Positions 54,449 through 63,169 of a stretch of DNA of 64,000 nt are shown one piece after another. Numbering within the stretch: the first letter of the stretch is position 1; every line of letters begins with the position of its first letter. The stretch spans positions 1-64,000 of the forward strand of contig CADCTA010000107.1 in NCBI GenBank assembly GCA_902805675.1, in the 5' to 3' direction. The notes beneath the pieces are model-generated. The model was given only the letters and a program-made list of their open reading frames with translations. It was not told where the DNA came from and did no database searches. Origin of the DNA: an uncultured Chthoniobacterales bacterium (GTDB taxonomy: Bacteria; Verrucomicrobiota; Verrucomicrobiia; Chthoniobacterales; UBA10450). The position numbers and the translations under genes were made by a program.

Positions 54449-55336
54449 ATGCGTGCAATCTGGAAAGGCAGCATCAGCTTCGGGCTGGTGTACATCCCCA
54501 TCGCGGTCTACCCGGCCACCCGCGAAGAGAAGATCAGCTTCCGTCAGCTGCGGAAAACGGATCTCAGCCCGATCAAATACAAGAAGGTCGCGGAGGCGGA
54601 TGCGAAGGAAGTCCCCGCTGCCGAGATCGTGAAAGGCTACGAGTACGAGCGCGGCCACTTCGTCATCATGAACGAAGAGGACTTCGCAAAGGTGAAGATC
54701 GAATCCACCCACTCGATAGACATCACCGATTTCGTCGATATCGGGCAGGTGGATCCGAAGTTTTTCTACAAGCCGTACTTCCTCGAGCCGCAGAAAGGTG
54801 GCGAGAAAGCGTACTCGCTTCTGCACAAGGCCCTCAGCGGCACCGGCAAGATCGGCATCGCCAAAGTGGTGATCAGCAACAAGGAGCATCTCGCCTCGGT
54901 GAAGCCGGACGGCTTGTTCCTCGTGCTGGAGCTGATGCATTTCGCCACGGAGATCCTGAAGCCTGACGAGCTGAACAACGGCGCGAACGGCGCAATCAAC
55001 GACCGCGAGCTGAAGATGGCGCAGACGTTGATCGAGAGCATGTCGGCGCCGTGGGAGCCGGAGAAGTACAAGGACGAATACCGCGACGCGGTGCTCGAGC
55101 TCATCGAGCAGAAGGCGCAGAACAAAGAGATCGCGGGCAAGGCGCCTGCGGCTCCGCGCAGCACGAACGTCGTGGACTTGGTGAAGGTGCTGCAGGAAAG
55201 CCTGGCGCGGAACCAGTCGTTGAAACCGAAGCGCGCGAGCACGAAACCGGCGCGTGCCACAAACGGCAACGGCAATGGGAACGGCCGCTCGACCGCGACT
55301 CTGGTGAAGCAAAAGCGCCAGCGCGTCGCCGCTTAA
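54449..55336 (+). CDS. ku: Ku-type DNA end-binding protein
   Basis: Non-homologous end-joining protein that binds double-strand ends as a homodimer. The 295 residues start RAIWKGSISFGLVYIPIAVY, a Ku landmark, and YKPYFLEPQKGGEKAYSLL, GKIGIAKVVI and LRFATEI-like LMHFATEILKP follow. The C-terminal 70 residues are a Lys/Arg/Asn-rich tail, as in many bacterial Ku proteins. LigD, its usual partner, is not in the window. The stop (TAA) overlaps that of DUF72 in TTAA. Confidence 0.95.
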   Translation: MRAIWKGSISFGLVYIPIAVYPATREEKISFRQLRKTDLSPIKYKKVAEADAKEVPAAEIVKGYEYERGHFVIMNEEDFAKVKIESTHSIDITDFVDIGQVDPKFFYKPYFLEPQKGGEKAYSLLHKALSGTGKIGIAKVVISNKEHLASVKPDGLFLVLELMHFATEILKPDELNNGANGAINDRELKMAQTLIESMSAPWEPEKYKDEYRDAVLELIEQKAQNKEIAGKAPAAPRSTNVVDLVKVLQESLARNQSLKPKRASTKPARATNGNGNGNGRSTATLVKQKRQRVAA

Positions 55337-56079
55337 GCCAGCGCAGCGCGCTCGGGCGCGGGACCGTCTTCGTGCGGCAGCGCGAACAAGCCGAGCATCT
55401 GCATCGCGAGCTTTGGTCCGATGCCACTGTCCTCGTGCTTGAAGTAGACGAACGCGTCTGACCAGCCGCTTGCCTTCTGGCGGATCGCTTCCGTCCACCG
55501 GGCGACATCCGCGTCGTGATAGTCTTCGCGGCGCAAACGCAGGTAGCCGTAATCTGCTGTTGCAATGACTGGCGTGGTCAGCTTCTCGCTGTCGGCAATG
55601 CAGAGCGCCATGTTCTTGCTCTTGAGCAGCTCGAAGACCTCGTCGTCGAACCAGGAGTCGTGTCGAAACTCGAATGCGGCGCGCATTCCCGCGGGAAAGT
55701 CGCTGAGGAACTCGCTGAGCAGGGCGGCGTCCTTTTTCAATCCGGGCGGCAATTGAAACAACACCGCGCCCAGCTTCTTCTCGAGATCGCACACCACCTG
55801 ATGAAAGAAGCGCAGTGTGTCGCCGCAGTTCCGCAGCTTCGCAAAGTGCGTCACCTTCTGCGGCGCTTTCAGGCTGAACTTGAAAGTTTCCGGCGTCGCC
55901 TTGCACCAGCCATCAATCGTCTTAGCGCTCGGAATGCGGTGGAAGGTGTAGTTGATCTCCGTGCTCGAGAAACGCTCCGCGTAGTACGGCAGCATCTTCG
56001 CGGCAGAGAGATCGGCCGGGTAGAAGGTCCCCTTCCATTCGGCGTATTGAAATCCTGATGTTCCGATCCAGAGGTTCAC
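55333..56079 (-). CDS. DUF72 family protein
   Basis: TIM-barrel protein of 248 residues: WIGTSGFQYAEWKGTFYP at the start, FSSTEINYTFHRIPS, FKFSLKAPQKVTHF, LGAVLFQLPPGLKKD, AFEFRHDSWFD and YLRLRREDYHD. The family (YecE-like) has no firm function, though links to DNA repair neighbourhoods are common. It converges on ku. Confidence 0.88.
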   Translation of the reverse strand: MNLWIGTSGFQYAEWKGTFYPADLSAAKMLPYYAERFSSTEINYTFHRIPSAKTIDGWCKATPETFKFSLKAPQKVTHFAKLRNCGDTLRFFHQVVCDLEKKLGAVLFQLPPGLKKDAALLSEFLSDFPAGMRAAFEFRHDSWFDDEVFELLKSKNMALCIADSEKLTTPVIATADYGYLRLRREDYHDADVARWTEAIRQKASGWSDAFVYFKHEDSGIGPKLAMQMLGLFALPHEDGPAPERAALA

Positions 56080-56121
56080 GATTGATTTTGCCGCGACGGC
56101 TGGCGATCGCGTGATCGTTGC

Positions 56122-56658
56122 CTATCGGCCGGAATCCGGCAAGTCCGCTGAGCTGCGCCGCGCCCAGAATACACGCCGCTGCGCGTGTGCGTGGTCCCGC
56201 CTGCGTGTCTTCAGTCGGTCAACAAGTGCACGCTCGAGCACAGCGAACTTCGCGTCCGGGTTTGGAGCGGCAAGTAGCTCGCCGCGGCCCCCCAGATCGC
56301 GTCCAGCTGCACTACTTCGCGGCGCAACTCATCAGCCGGCAGCCCGAGCACCGCTGCTGCGCCGCCGGTTTGAAATGCACGCCGATCATGGAGGCGCCAG
56401 GAAGCGCATCGACCACGATGTACTGCGAGTGAGCTAGGGACGGCCATGCGTGCTGGAATGCCGAGTCGCAGCGCGCCTCACGCGGGCGAGCAACCGCCGC
56501 CGCTCGTCCTGCAGATTGATGATCAGCTCGAAGGTGCCGTCCCGCAGCACATGTTCGCGCCGATGCGGCACATCAAGCTCTTCGTAAAACCAGAACCAAG
56601 CCGCGTAAACGGCGAGCGGCTCGCCGGGCACATACTGCCGGAAGAGCATCGCGCGCAA
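56122..56658 (-). pseudogene. Decayed AraC-family regulator (DUF6597-type sensor part only)
   Basis: The reading frame starts LFRQYVPGEPLAVYAAWFWF and HRREHVLRDGTFELIINLQD, then breaks. The next piece is SQYIVVDALPGASMIGVHFK in another frame, then GGAAAVLGLPADELRREVVQ after a shift near 56371, then GELLAAPNPDAKFAVLERAL after another near 56290. The stop at 56122-56124 comes before any helix-turn-helix. The pieces are in the right order for one DUF6597/AraC protein, so at least three frameshifts and loss of the DNA-binding end make it non-functional. Confidence 0.75.
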
Positions 56659-56734
56659 TCATCCCAGACGAGCAGGATTTCACCACTTGGAAATTTCTGC
56701 CGGCGCCTCCGACCGAGCCGCGGCAATGCTGCCG

Positions 56735-57727
56735 CTAGCTGTTCTTGCCGCCGCGCGAGTATACCGCACCGACGATCGCCGCGAGCACCAATGCGCCCGC
56801 TGCCGCGATGATGCCAGTCTCGAGCATCGTCCGTGGCGGCACACTGAAGACGCCGTGAACGCCAGTGAGCGCGGGCTCCTGCACATAGCGGCCGCGCGTC
56901 GGGCGCGCGATCGCGTCGAAGTTGTTCGCGAGTTCATGCAGTTCCTGCCGCATCCGCTCACCGCGCAACGGAATGCCGTGCCCAGTCGCGACGACTTCGG
57001 GATTCAGCGAGGCCAGATGTTTGACTGACTCGCGCGCCGCGTTCCAGTCCGGAGTGAAGTAGGCTGGCGGGCCATTAAGTTCCGGCACCTGATTCATGAC
57101 CGCGAGAGCCGATTCCTGGCGCGTGGTGACGAAAGCATCGCCTGCGATCAAGGCGCGATCCCGCTCGCGGAAGAACGCGACGTGCCCAGGCGCGTGGCCC
57201 GGCGTGTGGAACCAGCGCCACTCCGGAAGACCCGGTACCGTGCCGTCGTTCGGCAGCGGTTTGATGAACTGCGCGAGATCGATCGGCCGCTTCGGGTACA
57301 ACATTGATGACCAAGCCATCGCGCCACCGCCCACCGTCGGATCCGGTGGCGGATAACTCGAGCGCCCGGTGAGATACGGCATCTCGAGAGGATGCGCGAA
57401 AACATCGACGCCCCAATGCCGCGCCAGCGTGCGGACTGCGCCGATGTGATCGAAATGCCCATGCGTGAGCAGGATGTTCCGCGGCCGTGCGTCGGGCCCA
57501 AAGCGTTTTGCGACCTCTCGCAGGATCGGGCCGGCCGAACCGGCGAGGCCAGTGTCGACGAGCGTCCAGTCACTGCCGCCTGGATCGCCGATGAAGAAGA
57601 CATTCACCATCACCTGACGCAGGCTGGCAATGTCGGGCGCGGCTTCGTGAAGGTTGCCGACGCGTGGCGCGACTTCGAATCGGCCCGGGCGGTGAAAAGT
57701 GATCGGAGTAGTGGAATTGCGGTGCAT
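56735..57727 (-). CDS. MBL-fold hydrolase with C-terminal membrane anchor
   Basis: 330 residues. The metallo-beta-lactamase fold shows LVDTGLAGSAGPILRE, the zinc motif LLTHGHFDHIGAVR, FHTPGHAPGHVAF, and ATGHGIPLRG; the last 25 residues form one span (TGIIAAAGALVLAAIVGAVYS). I use the ATG at 57727 rather than the longer frame. It likely works at the membrane; the substrate is unknown. No lactonase or glyoxalase hallmark beyond the fold. Confidence 0.85.
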   Translation of the reverse strand: MHRNSTTPITFHRPGRFEVAPRVGNLHEAAPDIASLRQVMVNVFFIGDPGGSDWTLVDTGLAGSAGPILREVAKRFGPDARPRNILLTHGHFDHIGAVRTLARHWGVDVFAHPLEMPYLTGRSSYPPPDPTVGGGAMAWSSMLYPKRPIDLAQFIKPLPNDGTVPGLPEWRWFHTPGHAPGHVAFFRERDRALIAGDAFVTTRQESALAVMNQVPELNGPPAYFTPDWNAARESVKHLASLNPEVVATGHGIPLRGERMRQELHELANNFDAIARPTRGRYVQEPALTGVHGVFSVPPRTMLETGIIAAAGALVLAAIVGAVYSRGGKNS

Positions 57728-57824
57728 GAAAACGAGGCGCGACGCTGCTGTGTAAGCGCCGTGCTTTATCTCATCGCACCGCGAGCCGGTTTGGCGTGTC
57801 AGAATGTGCCCGCGCGGCCGATCT

Positions 57825-58865
57825 CTACCAGGTGAACAACACTGCGGCGCCGCGGTTTTCATCATCCGAGCCGAGGAGCATGCCGCCATCGGCGCCGGGC
57901 ACCAGCTCGAGCGCCTCGATTTTGCGCGTGGTCGTTGTGAAGAGGCGACTCGGCGTTAGCGCCGGAACGAGCTGGAGGCTGTCGCCCGCGGTGTGGAGAG
58001 ATCCTGCAACGTATACGGCACCGGCGAAGGGACCGTCGTCACCGGGATCGGATGCGGATGCGGCGATGATCGTTCCATTCGTGAGCAACCGCAGATCCGA
58101 AACGTGGCGGGTGTGAGCCGTGGGCCAGGGTGCGCGCACTTCGAGCGGCTGCGGTTCACCAAACGTGAGCGTCGCCAGGTCGACGGCCGAACAGAAGATC
58201 ACTCCAGCTGCATCTTTGTCTCCGCGTTCAGCCCAACACGCAACAGTCGCGGCGCCGACATGCTGCACGTCAAAGCTCTCGAATTGCCGTTCCTCCGCGG
58301 CGTTTGGCACGCCGAGCGGGGCTGAATCGGCGGTGATCTCTGAAGTGCTGACGTCGAAAGTGAATCGGTAGAGTGCACCTTTGCTGGTGAGCGCCAGAAA
58401 GGCTGACGTGTGTCCCGGGATTCTGCAGATCGCTTCGAGATCGACCGGGAGAGGTTCCGACTTCCACGTCAGCGGCCGGACTTCGATTTGGCCGCGGGCG
58501 TCGCGCTGAATGTGGCTGAGTCGCCGCTGCCCGGGTTGCTTGTTGTCGTGCACGGCGAGGAAGCCGGCGCCTCCTCCAGCATTGCCGGTCCACGCGAGCC
58601 CGCTGATGCCTTCGGTAATGCTCTCGCCGACCAGCTTCCACTCGGGACGAGTCTCCTTTTCGCCGCGTTCAGTGCGCGGTTGCTTCAGGAGCGTCCACGC
58701 GAGCAACAGCACCACGGACGCCGCTAAAATAAAGATCTGAAAAACGGCGGCACGCTTGCCCGCGCCGGCAGCGTACCGCCGCATCGCCAAGGCGAGCACG
58801 ATGCAGATCGCAAGTGCACCAGCGAGGCTCCCAACCAGCCACTGATCAGCCACGTGCGGCATCAA
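57825..58865 (-). CDS. Membrane-anchored protein of unknown function, possible beta-propeller
   Basis: 346 residues. Two spans at the start (WLVGSLAGALAICIVLALAM, VFQIFILAASVVLLLAWTLL) are followed by about 270 residues with repeated strand patterns and acidic turns (GISGLAWTGNAGGGAGFLAV, LEAICRIPGHTSAFLALTSK, IEALELVPGADGGMLLGSDD), as in phytase- or esterase-like propellers. No catalytic motif is certain. It lies 97 bp upstream of the MBL gene, same strand. Confidence 0.65.
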   Translation of the reverse strand: MMPHVADQWLVGSLAGALAICIVLALAMRRYAAGAGKRAAVFQIFILAASVVLLLAWTLLKQPRTERGEKETRPEWKLVGESITEGISGLAWTGNAGGGAGFLAVHDNKQPGQRRLSHIQRDARGQIEVRPLTWKSEPLPVDLEAICRIPGHTSAFLALTSKGALYRFTFDVSTSEITADSAPLGVPNAAEERQFESFDVQHVGAATVACWAERGDKDAAGVIFCSAVDLATLTFGEPQPLEVRAPWPTAHTRHVSDLRLLTNGTIIAASASDPGDDGPFAGAVYVAGSLHTAGDSLQLVPALTPSRLFTTTTRKIEALELVPGADGGMLLGSDDENRGAAVLFTW

Positions 58866-58928
58866 TCTCCATCCCGTGATGTCTCGCGATGAGCCGCGTA
58901 TTTTCGCCGCTGACCTCGCAGCGCTGCC

Positions 58929-59351
58929 CTACTTCGTCCGCCCCTCATCGAACTCGATCAGGTCGAAGTAGGTGCGGATATCGTCGCGCCCCTCGCCTCC
59001 TGATTCCTTCAGCACGTGGAGGAAGCGGGCGCGTTTCACCGCTGAGTCGGGATACCGTGAAACCATCGCATGGTTCCACTCCTCGATCTCTTCGGGTGAA
59101 TGCTTCACTGCGTGCTCTTCGATCCAACTGAGGATCGCGGCGTCGTCGTCGAGCCGGTTCGCCGCCGCCTCGAATTCGTCGGGATCAATCTTGAGGAACG
59201 CCAGCAGATGCTTGTCGAAGCCGACGGACTTGTAGTTGTAGCCGTCAAGCAACCCCTTGCGGTGGAGCTTCGCCTTGTCGATCAGACGCGGGAGATGCAC
59301 ATACCCGCCGAGTTTCTCGTAGGGACTTCGCGGAACCTGCTTTTTGCGCAT
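58929..59351 (-). CDS. DUF5069 family protein
   Basis: 140 residues: PRSPYEKLGGYVHLPRLIDK, GYNYKSVGFDKHLLAFLKID, ILSWIEEHAVKHSPEEIEEW and RTYFDLIEFDEGR match DUF5069 proteins, of unknown function and typical of Verrucomicrobiota and Planctomycetota. I chose the ATG at 59351; the long upstream part of the frame lies in the bactofilin gene. It begins 13 bp after that gene's stop. Confidence 0.8.
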   Translation of the reverse strand: MRKKQVPRSPYEKLGGYVHLPRLIDKAKLHRKGLLDGYNYKSVGFDKHLLAFLKIDPDEFEAAANRLDDDAAILSWIEEHAVKHSPEEIEEWNHAMVSRYPDSAVKRARFLHVLKESGGEGRDDIRTYFDLIEFDEGRTK

Positions 59352-59364
59352 CCAGCCCGGAGGC

Positions 59365-60243
59365 TTACGTGGCGGGAAGCGGCGGGACAATGCCCGGCAG
59401 CATCCCATCGTCCGTGCGACTCGATGCCGCCGCGGCTGGTGCCGGCTGCTGCTGCGGCAAAAGTTCGGCTTGCTTGAGGCCGCTGCTGCCAATCACGAGC
59501 TGACCGGAGAACACGCCGCCTTTTTCGACGCTGATGGATTTCGCCGTGACGTCGCCGTCGAGAGAGGCGTTGCGATGAATCACAACGACTGTCTCGGCAA
59601 CGACCTCACCGGTCATGTGACCGCGAATCTCGATGCTCTTGACGCGGACACGGCGGAAAAACTGCACCTCCGCTTTGCGTTCCACGAGCAGGTGATCCGC
59701 AGTGACGCGGCCCGGAATCTTGCCGCTGTAGTTGACCGTCGCGGTGCCGGCGCAGTGGAGATTGCCGCGCACCTTCCCCTCGATCAGCGCCGAGCGGCAC
59801 ATGACGCTGCTGCTGCTGAGATCACCCTTCGAGGTAACATGCACCTCGCCGTGCGTGCGGATGGCCCGGCTAAATGGCGTGTTGATCTTGTAATCGCGGA
59901 GATCGAGATGCGCGCTGCATTTCGGGCAATTCGTCGAGCTAGCGGCAGAATTAACCTCGGTCTTTGCCTTGCAGTCGAAGCACTCGACGACAGAGTTGCG
60001 CGGCTTGCTCCACAGCCCGTCGAACTTCCGGAGCAGCGACGCTCCCTCCTCGGCGAGAGACGGCCCGGAATTCTGGTCGCGCACCTGCTGCTGCGCCGCC
60101 TTCACCTCCGCCTTGGGCGCGGAAGGTGAGAAGGCGCCGCCGCACTGCCGGCACATCGTGCTCTTGGCGGCAGCATACTCCATCTGCTTAAAGCCGCAGT
60201 GTGGACACTCCACACTGAGCTTAGCAGGACCGGTCTTAGCCAC
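59365..60243 (-). CDS. Bactofilin-type protein with two N-terminal zinc ribbons
   Basis: 292 residues. A first zinc ribbon (VECPHCGF...MCRQCGGAF) and a second (VECFDCKAK...NCPKCSAHL) precede a bactofilin-type beta-helix of repeated 10-12-residue strands (SALIEGKVRGNLHCAGTATV, IPGRVTADHLLVERKAEVQF, IRGHMTGEVVAETVVV). An Ala/Pro-rich tail follows. Bactofilins form cytoskeletal filaments. The doubled ribbon is not usual and could bind a partner or nucleic acid. It follows another bactofilin gene by 30 bp. Confidence 0.82.
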   Translation of the reverse strand: MAKTGPAKLSVECPHCGFKQMEYAAAKSTMCRQCGGAFSPSAPKAEVKAAQQQVRDQNSGPSLAEEGASLLRKFDGLWSKPRNSVVECFDCKAKTEVNSAASSTNCPKCSAHLDLRDYKINTPFSRAIRTHGEVHVTSKGDLSSSSVMCRSALIEGKVRGNLHCAGTATVNYSGKIPGRVTADHLLVERKAEVQFFRRVRVKSIEIRGHMTGEVVAETVVVIHRNASLDGDVTAKSISVEKGGVFSGQLVIGSSGLKQAELLPQQQPAPAAAASSRTDDGMLPGIVPPLPAT

Positions 60244-60273
60244 TGGTCGCGCGGGGGGCGAAGGTGGCGGTGA

Positions 60274-60690
60274 TTAGCGGCCGAAAGCGGCTTTAGCGGG
60301 AGCGGCTGGAGCGTCGTCGCGGACGATCTCAGGACGCGAATTGGCGCCGCCGACCTTGGCGCCGCTGGTGGTGACTTCGGACTTGCCGATGAAGGTGGCG
60401 CCTTCCTCGATGACGAGGCGGGCTGCCTTCAGGTCACCTTGGAGTGTGCAGCGCGACTTCAGTTCGCAGCGCTCGCCGACGGTGATGTTGCCCTGCACTT
60501 TGCCGAACACGGTGATCGACTTGGTCTTGATTTCGCCGCGGATGTCCGCGTTTTCGCCGATCGTCAAGACACCGTCAGAGTTGATTTCGCCTTCGACTTT
60601 GCCGTCGATGAGGAGCTCTTTTTGGAACTTGATCGAGCCTTTGATTTCAACGTCGCTCGAGAGGATGTCTTTGCCAGAATGGTCAGCCAT
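60274..60690 (-). CDS. Bactofilin (polymer-forming cytoskeletal protein)
   Basis: About 138 residues: KDILSSDVEIKGSIKFQKEL, DGKVEGEINSDGVLTIGENA, KSITVFGKVQGNITVGERCE and CTLQGDLKAARLVIEEGATF form the right-handed beta-helix. I chose the ATG at 60690. A GTG at 60837 would add 49 residues, but the promoter at 60843-60871 would place it at the start of transcription. Confidence 0.85.
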   Translation of the reverse strand: MADHSGKDILSSDVEIKGSIKFQKELLIDGKVEGEINSDGVLTIGENADIRGEIKTKSITVFGKVQGNITVGERCELKSRCTLQGDLKAARLVIEEGATFIGKSEVTTSGAKVGGANSRPEIVRDDAPAAPAKAAFGR

Positions 60691-60842
60691 AGGATTTTTT
60701 TGATCGGTGTTTGGTGGTGATGTTCGCGAAGGCTCCTCGCGGGGTGCGAGGCCTCCGTTTGTGTCATCGTTGCCCGCGCTTAACGATCCTTCTCCGATCG
60801 ACGACAGGGGCTTTTGCGGGATGAACTTCTTTAACACGCGGC

Positions 60843-60871
60843 ATTATTGTGAGCGCATCTCTCGTTGTCAA
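60843..60871 (-). promoter_or_regulatory. Putative promoter of the bactofilin operon
   Basis: On the minus strand TTGACA (60871-60866), a 17-bp spacer and AATAAT (60848-60843). Transcription should start near 60836, leaving a leader of about 145 nt to the ATG at 60690. Confidence 0.7.
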
Positions 60872-60984
60872 CGGCTTCCGGGGTGAGATCGAGGATTTTT
60901 GTGGGTTTTCTGAAGAAGGCGCACTAGACTTTTTGCCCGCTCCGAGCGGTTCATCCCGCACCTCCGCAGGCGACATCAGAGCGG

Positions 60985-61057
<73 letters not shown>

Positions 61058-61114
61058 GTTTACGAGGGAAGAGTAGACACCCGAACCGCATGTTCTACTG
61101 TTTTCCTACCCGAT

Positions 61115-62230
61115 TTGGCGCCCACGCGGCCAAAAAAGGCGGCGTCTCTGTGGAAGAAAACGAGTGTGCCTGGACTGCGCGTCTACAAACCGACGGGCCA
61201 GTATTACGCCTACTTCAAGGCGAACGGCAAGCCCGTCAGCAAACGATTGGAAACGACCGTTCGCTCAATTGCCGTGCAACGAGTGCGTGATCAGAAGGCC
61301 CTGCACCGCGGTTCTCAGCAAACCGCCGCGACGAAAAAGATTCTGACGTTCGGCGACGCGTTGGCGGAATACCGCCACATCGTCGAGACCGCCGTCGACA
61401 AGAAGGGCTCCTCGAAAGACTACCGCGAGCAGACGATCGTGGCACTGATCCGTTCCTGGCCGGGTTTGCTGGAAACGGACACGCGGAAGATCACGGAACA
61501 CGATTGCCGCGAATGGTCGAAATCCTTCTCCGCTGCGTATAGCGCAAGTAGGTACAACAACACGTTAGGGACGCTGCGCGGCGTTCTCCAGATCGCCATC
61601 GATCAGGGCTACTTCACGCGCAACGCGGCGATGAACATGCCAAAGATGCGGATCGTGGACAAGCCTCTGACGCTACCAGCATCGGACAAGTTTCAAGAGT
61701 TCGTCCGAGCGATTCGAAGCGGAGGTGGTCGCTTCTCCGACGAGGCCGCCGATCCCGCGGAGTTCCTCTCATACAGCGGCTGTCGGAAGGAAGAAGCGGC
61801 ACGCGCGACGTGGGGCCACGTAAATTTCGGCAAGAATGAGCTGACAATTCTTGGCGACCCGGTGACCGGCACAAAAAACTGGAGCTATCGGACTATCCCG
61901 ATGGTCGCGCCGCTGCGAAAGCTTTTGCTGCGCATGAAGGCCAAGCTGCTCGAGTCACCGAAAGCGGCCGAACCGATCTGTCGGGTACGAGAATGTCAGA
62001 AGTCCATGGACCGGGCGGCGCAGGAAGTAGAGATCACGCGCATGACGCATCATAACTTGCGGGACCTTTTCGCGACGGAGTGCATCGAGGCTGGTGTGCC
62101 AGTTCCGACCGTTGCGTTGTGGCTCGGCCACCGTGACGGAGGCGCGCTGTGCATGAAAAAATACGTCACTCCGCGCATCGGCGCCGGGCATGACGCCGCC
62201 GCACGCGTGAGCTTCGGGCAAGAAAAGTAG
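61115..62230 (+). CDS. Tyrosine-type site-specific recombinase (phage-like integrase)
   Basis: 371 residues with an N-terminal arm and core-binding part, then a catalytic domain: Arg224 in SGCRKEEAARATW, His313 and Arg316 in THHNLRDLFATECI, His339 in LWLGHRDGGAL and the nucleophile Tyr350 in MKKYVTP. All five expected catalytic residues are present, so it may be active. The frame begins with a TTG at 61115; a GTG at 61166 is an alternative. It lies 57 bp from the 5' end of the tRNA, on the opposite strand. Confidence 0.88.
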   Translation: MAPTRPKKAASLWKKTSVPGLRVYKPTGQYYAYFKANGKPVSKRLETTVRSIAVQRVRDQKALHRGSQQTAATKKILTFGDALAEYRHIVETAVDKKGSSKDYREQTIVALIRSWPGLLETDTRKITEHDCREWSKSFSAAYSASRYNNTLGTLRGVLQIAIDQGYFTRNAAMNMPKMRIVDKPLTLPASDKFQEFVRAIRSGGGRFSDEAADPAEFLSYSGCRKEEAARATWGHVNFGKNELTILGDPVTGTKNWSYRTIPMVAPLRKLLLRMKAKLLESPKAAEPICRVRECQKSMDRAAQEVEITRMTHHNLRDLFATECIEAGVPVPTVALWLGHRDGGALCMKKYVTPRIGAGHDAAARVSFGQEK

Positions 62231-62284
62231 GGCCGTGAGCAAGTTCAGGTTGGATTCCGAGCCGCTCGTCCTCATAGACTGGCG

Positions 62285-62668
62285 GTGCGCCCGATTTCGG
62301 TCATCCGCCCCCGCGCGACTTACACCGTCGCGGAAGTGGCGTGCATGCTCGATCAGAGCCCCGCGACGGTTCGAAGACTGATCGATCGCCGGCACCTCGC
62401 GCGAGCACCGGGAGTGGCAGCCGTGCGTATTCCGCACGGCAGCCTCGAAGCCTTTATATCAACGGGTGCTGCCGCACCCATTAATCTGCTGCGGGAATTG
62501 AAAGAGAACGGCCCGTGTTTAGTGCTGGATGTCGAATCAATTGCCCAGCTTTACAACGTTCACGTCCAGACCGTCTACAGAATGGTCGGGCGCGGCTCTT
62601 TGCCCACCGTGAAGTGGCTTTGGTGCCGCAGAATTTTTGAAGTCGGAGATCACTCGGATTTGGGGTAG
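62285..62668 (+). CDS. Tandem helix-turn-helix protein, excisionase-like
   Basis: 127 residues, GTG start. Two winged-helix HTH_17/MerR-like units are visible: TYTVAEVACMLDQSPATVRR with LIDRRHLARAPG, and LDVESIAQLYNVHVQTVYRM with VGRGSLPTVKW. Single-domain relatives steer integrase excision or select DNA sites. It sits 54 bp after the integrase, same strand. Confidence 0.65.
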   Translation: MRPISVIRPRATYTVAEVACMLDQSPATVRRLIDRRHLARAPGVAAVRIPHGSLEAFISTGAAAPINLLRELKENGPCLVLDVESIAQLYNVHVQTVYRMVGRGSLPTVKWLWCRRIFEVGDHSDLG

Positions 62669-63169
62669 TGCTCCCAGCACCGCGGCGGATCCGACCGCAT
62701 ATGGCGCAGGAGTTCCGGGCAACCCTTCGGCAGCGGCTGGATGGGTTCGGCGCGACTCCGATGGCCAAGCACGTTCGTCGGGCGCGAGCCAGACCTTTTA
62801 CTGGCACCCGCCAAGCGGCTAACGGCGCTAGCCATCGCCGACATCGTTGTTTGCGTGCGCGGCTGATCCCACGCACATCTGCCGAGCGCTCGGCCTTCGG
62901 TCACGAGAGCTGGTGTCCGGCCAGCCGGTGAAATCACGCTCGGTATCTCGCGGGCATGTTCCCGCAATCCAGTCTCAAGGCAGATCATCGAACTTCCACC
63001 GCTGCGGTGGCGGCACGTCAGCAGACGCTCGATCTGCTGCGCTCTCACCACGCGCACTTCCTCTGGCTTCCGTTGATGATCGATACCGCATTGAATCATT
63101 TTCCGGCGGCGAAAGCGCTGCAGGAGATTACAGGTTCCCGCCATTTCTACGAACGGTGCAAGGAGGCGA
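62669..63169. other. Region without a recognisable gene
   Basis: About 500 bp between the excisionase-like gene and the nitrilase remnant. Open frames occur on both strands, but none shows a known domain or a good start. The + strand frame at 62956 runs on into a shifted reading of the nitrilase and includes TLDLLRSHHAHFLWLPLMID, which looks protein-like but is not assignable. Confidence 0.5.

Noticed and set aside
54416-55906. Open frame of 496 codons on the minus strand across ku
   Set aside because: Antisense to ku and partly to DUF72 in a wrong frame; no domain.
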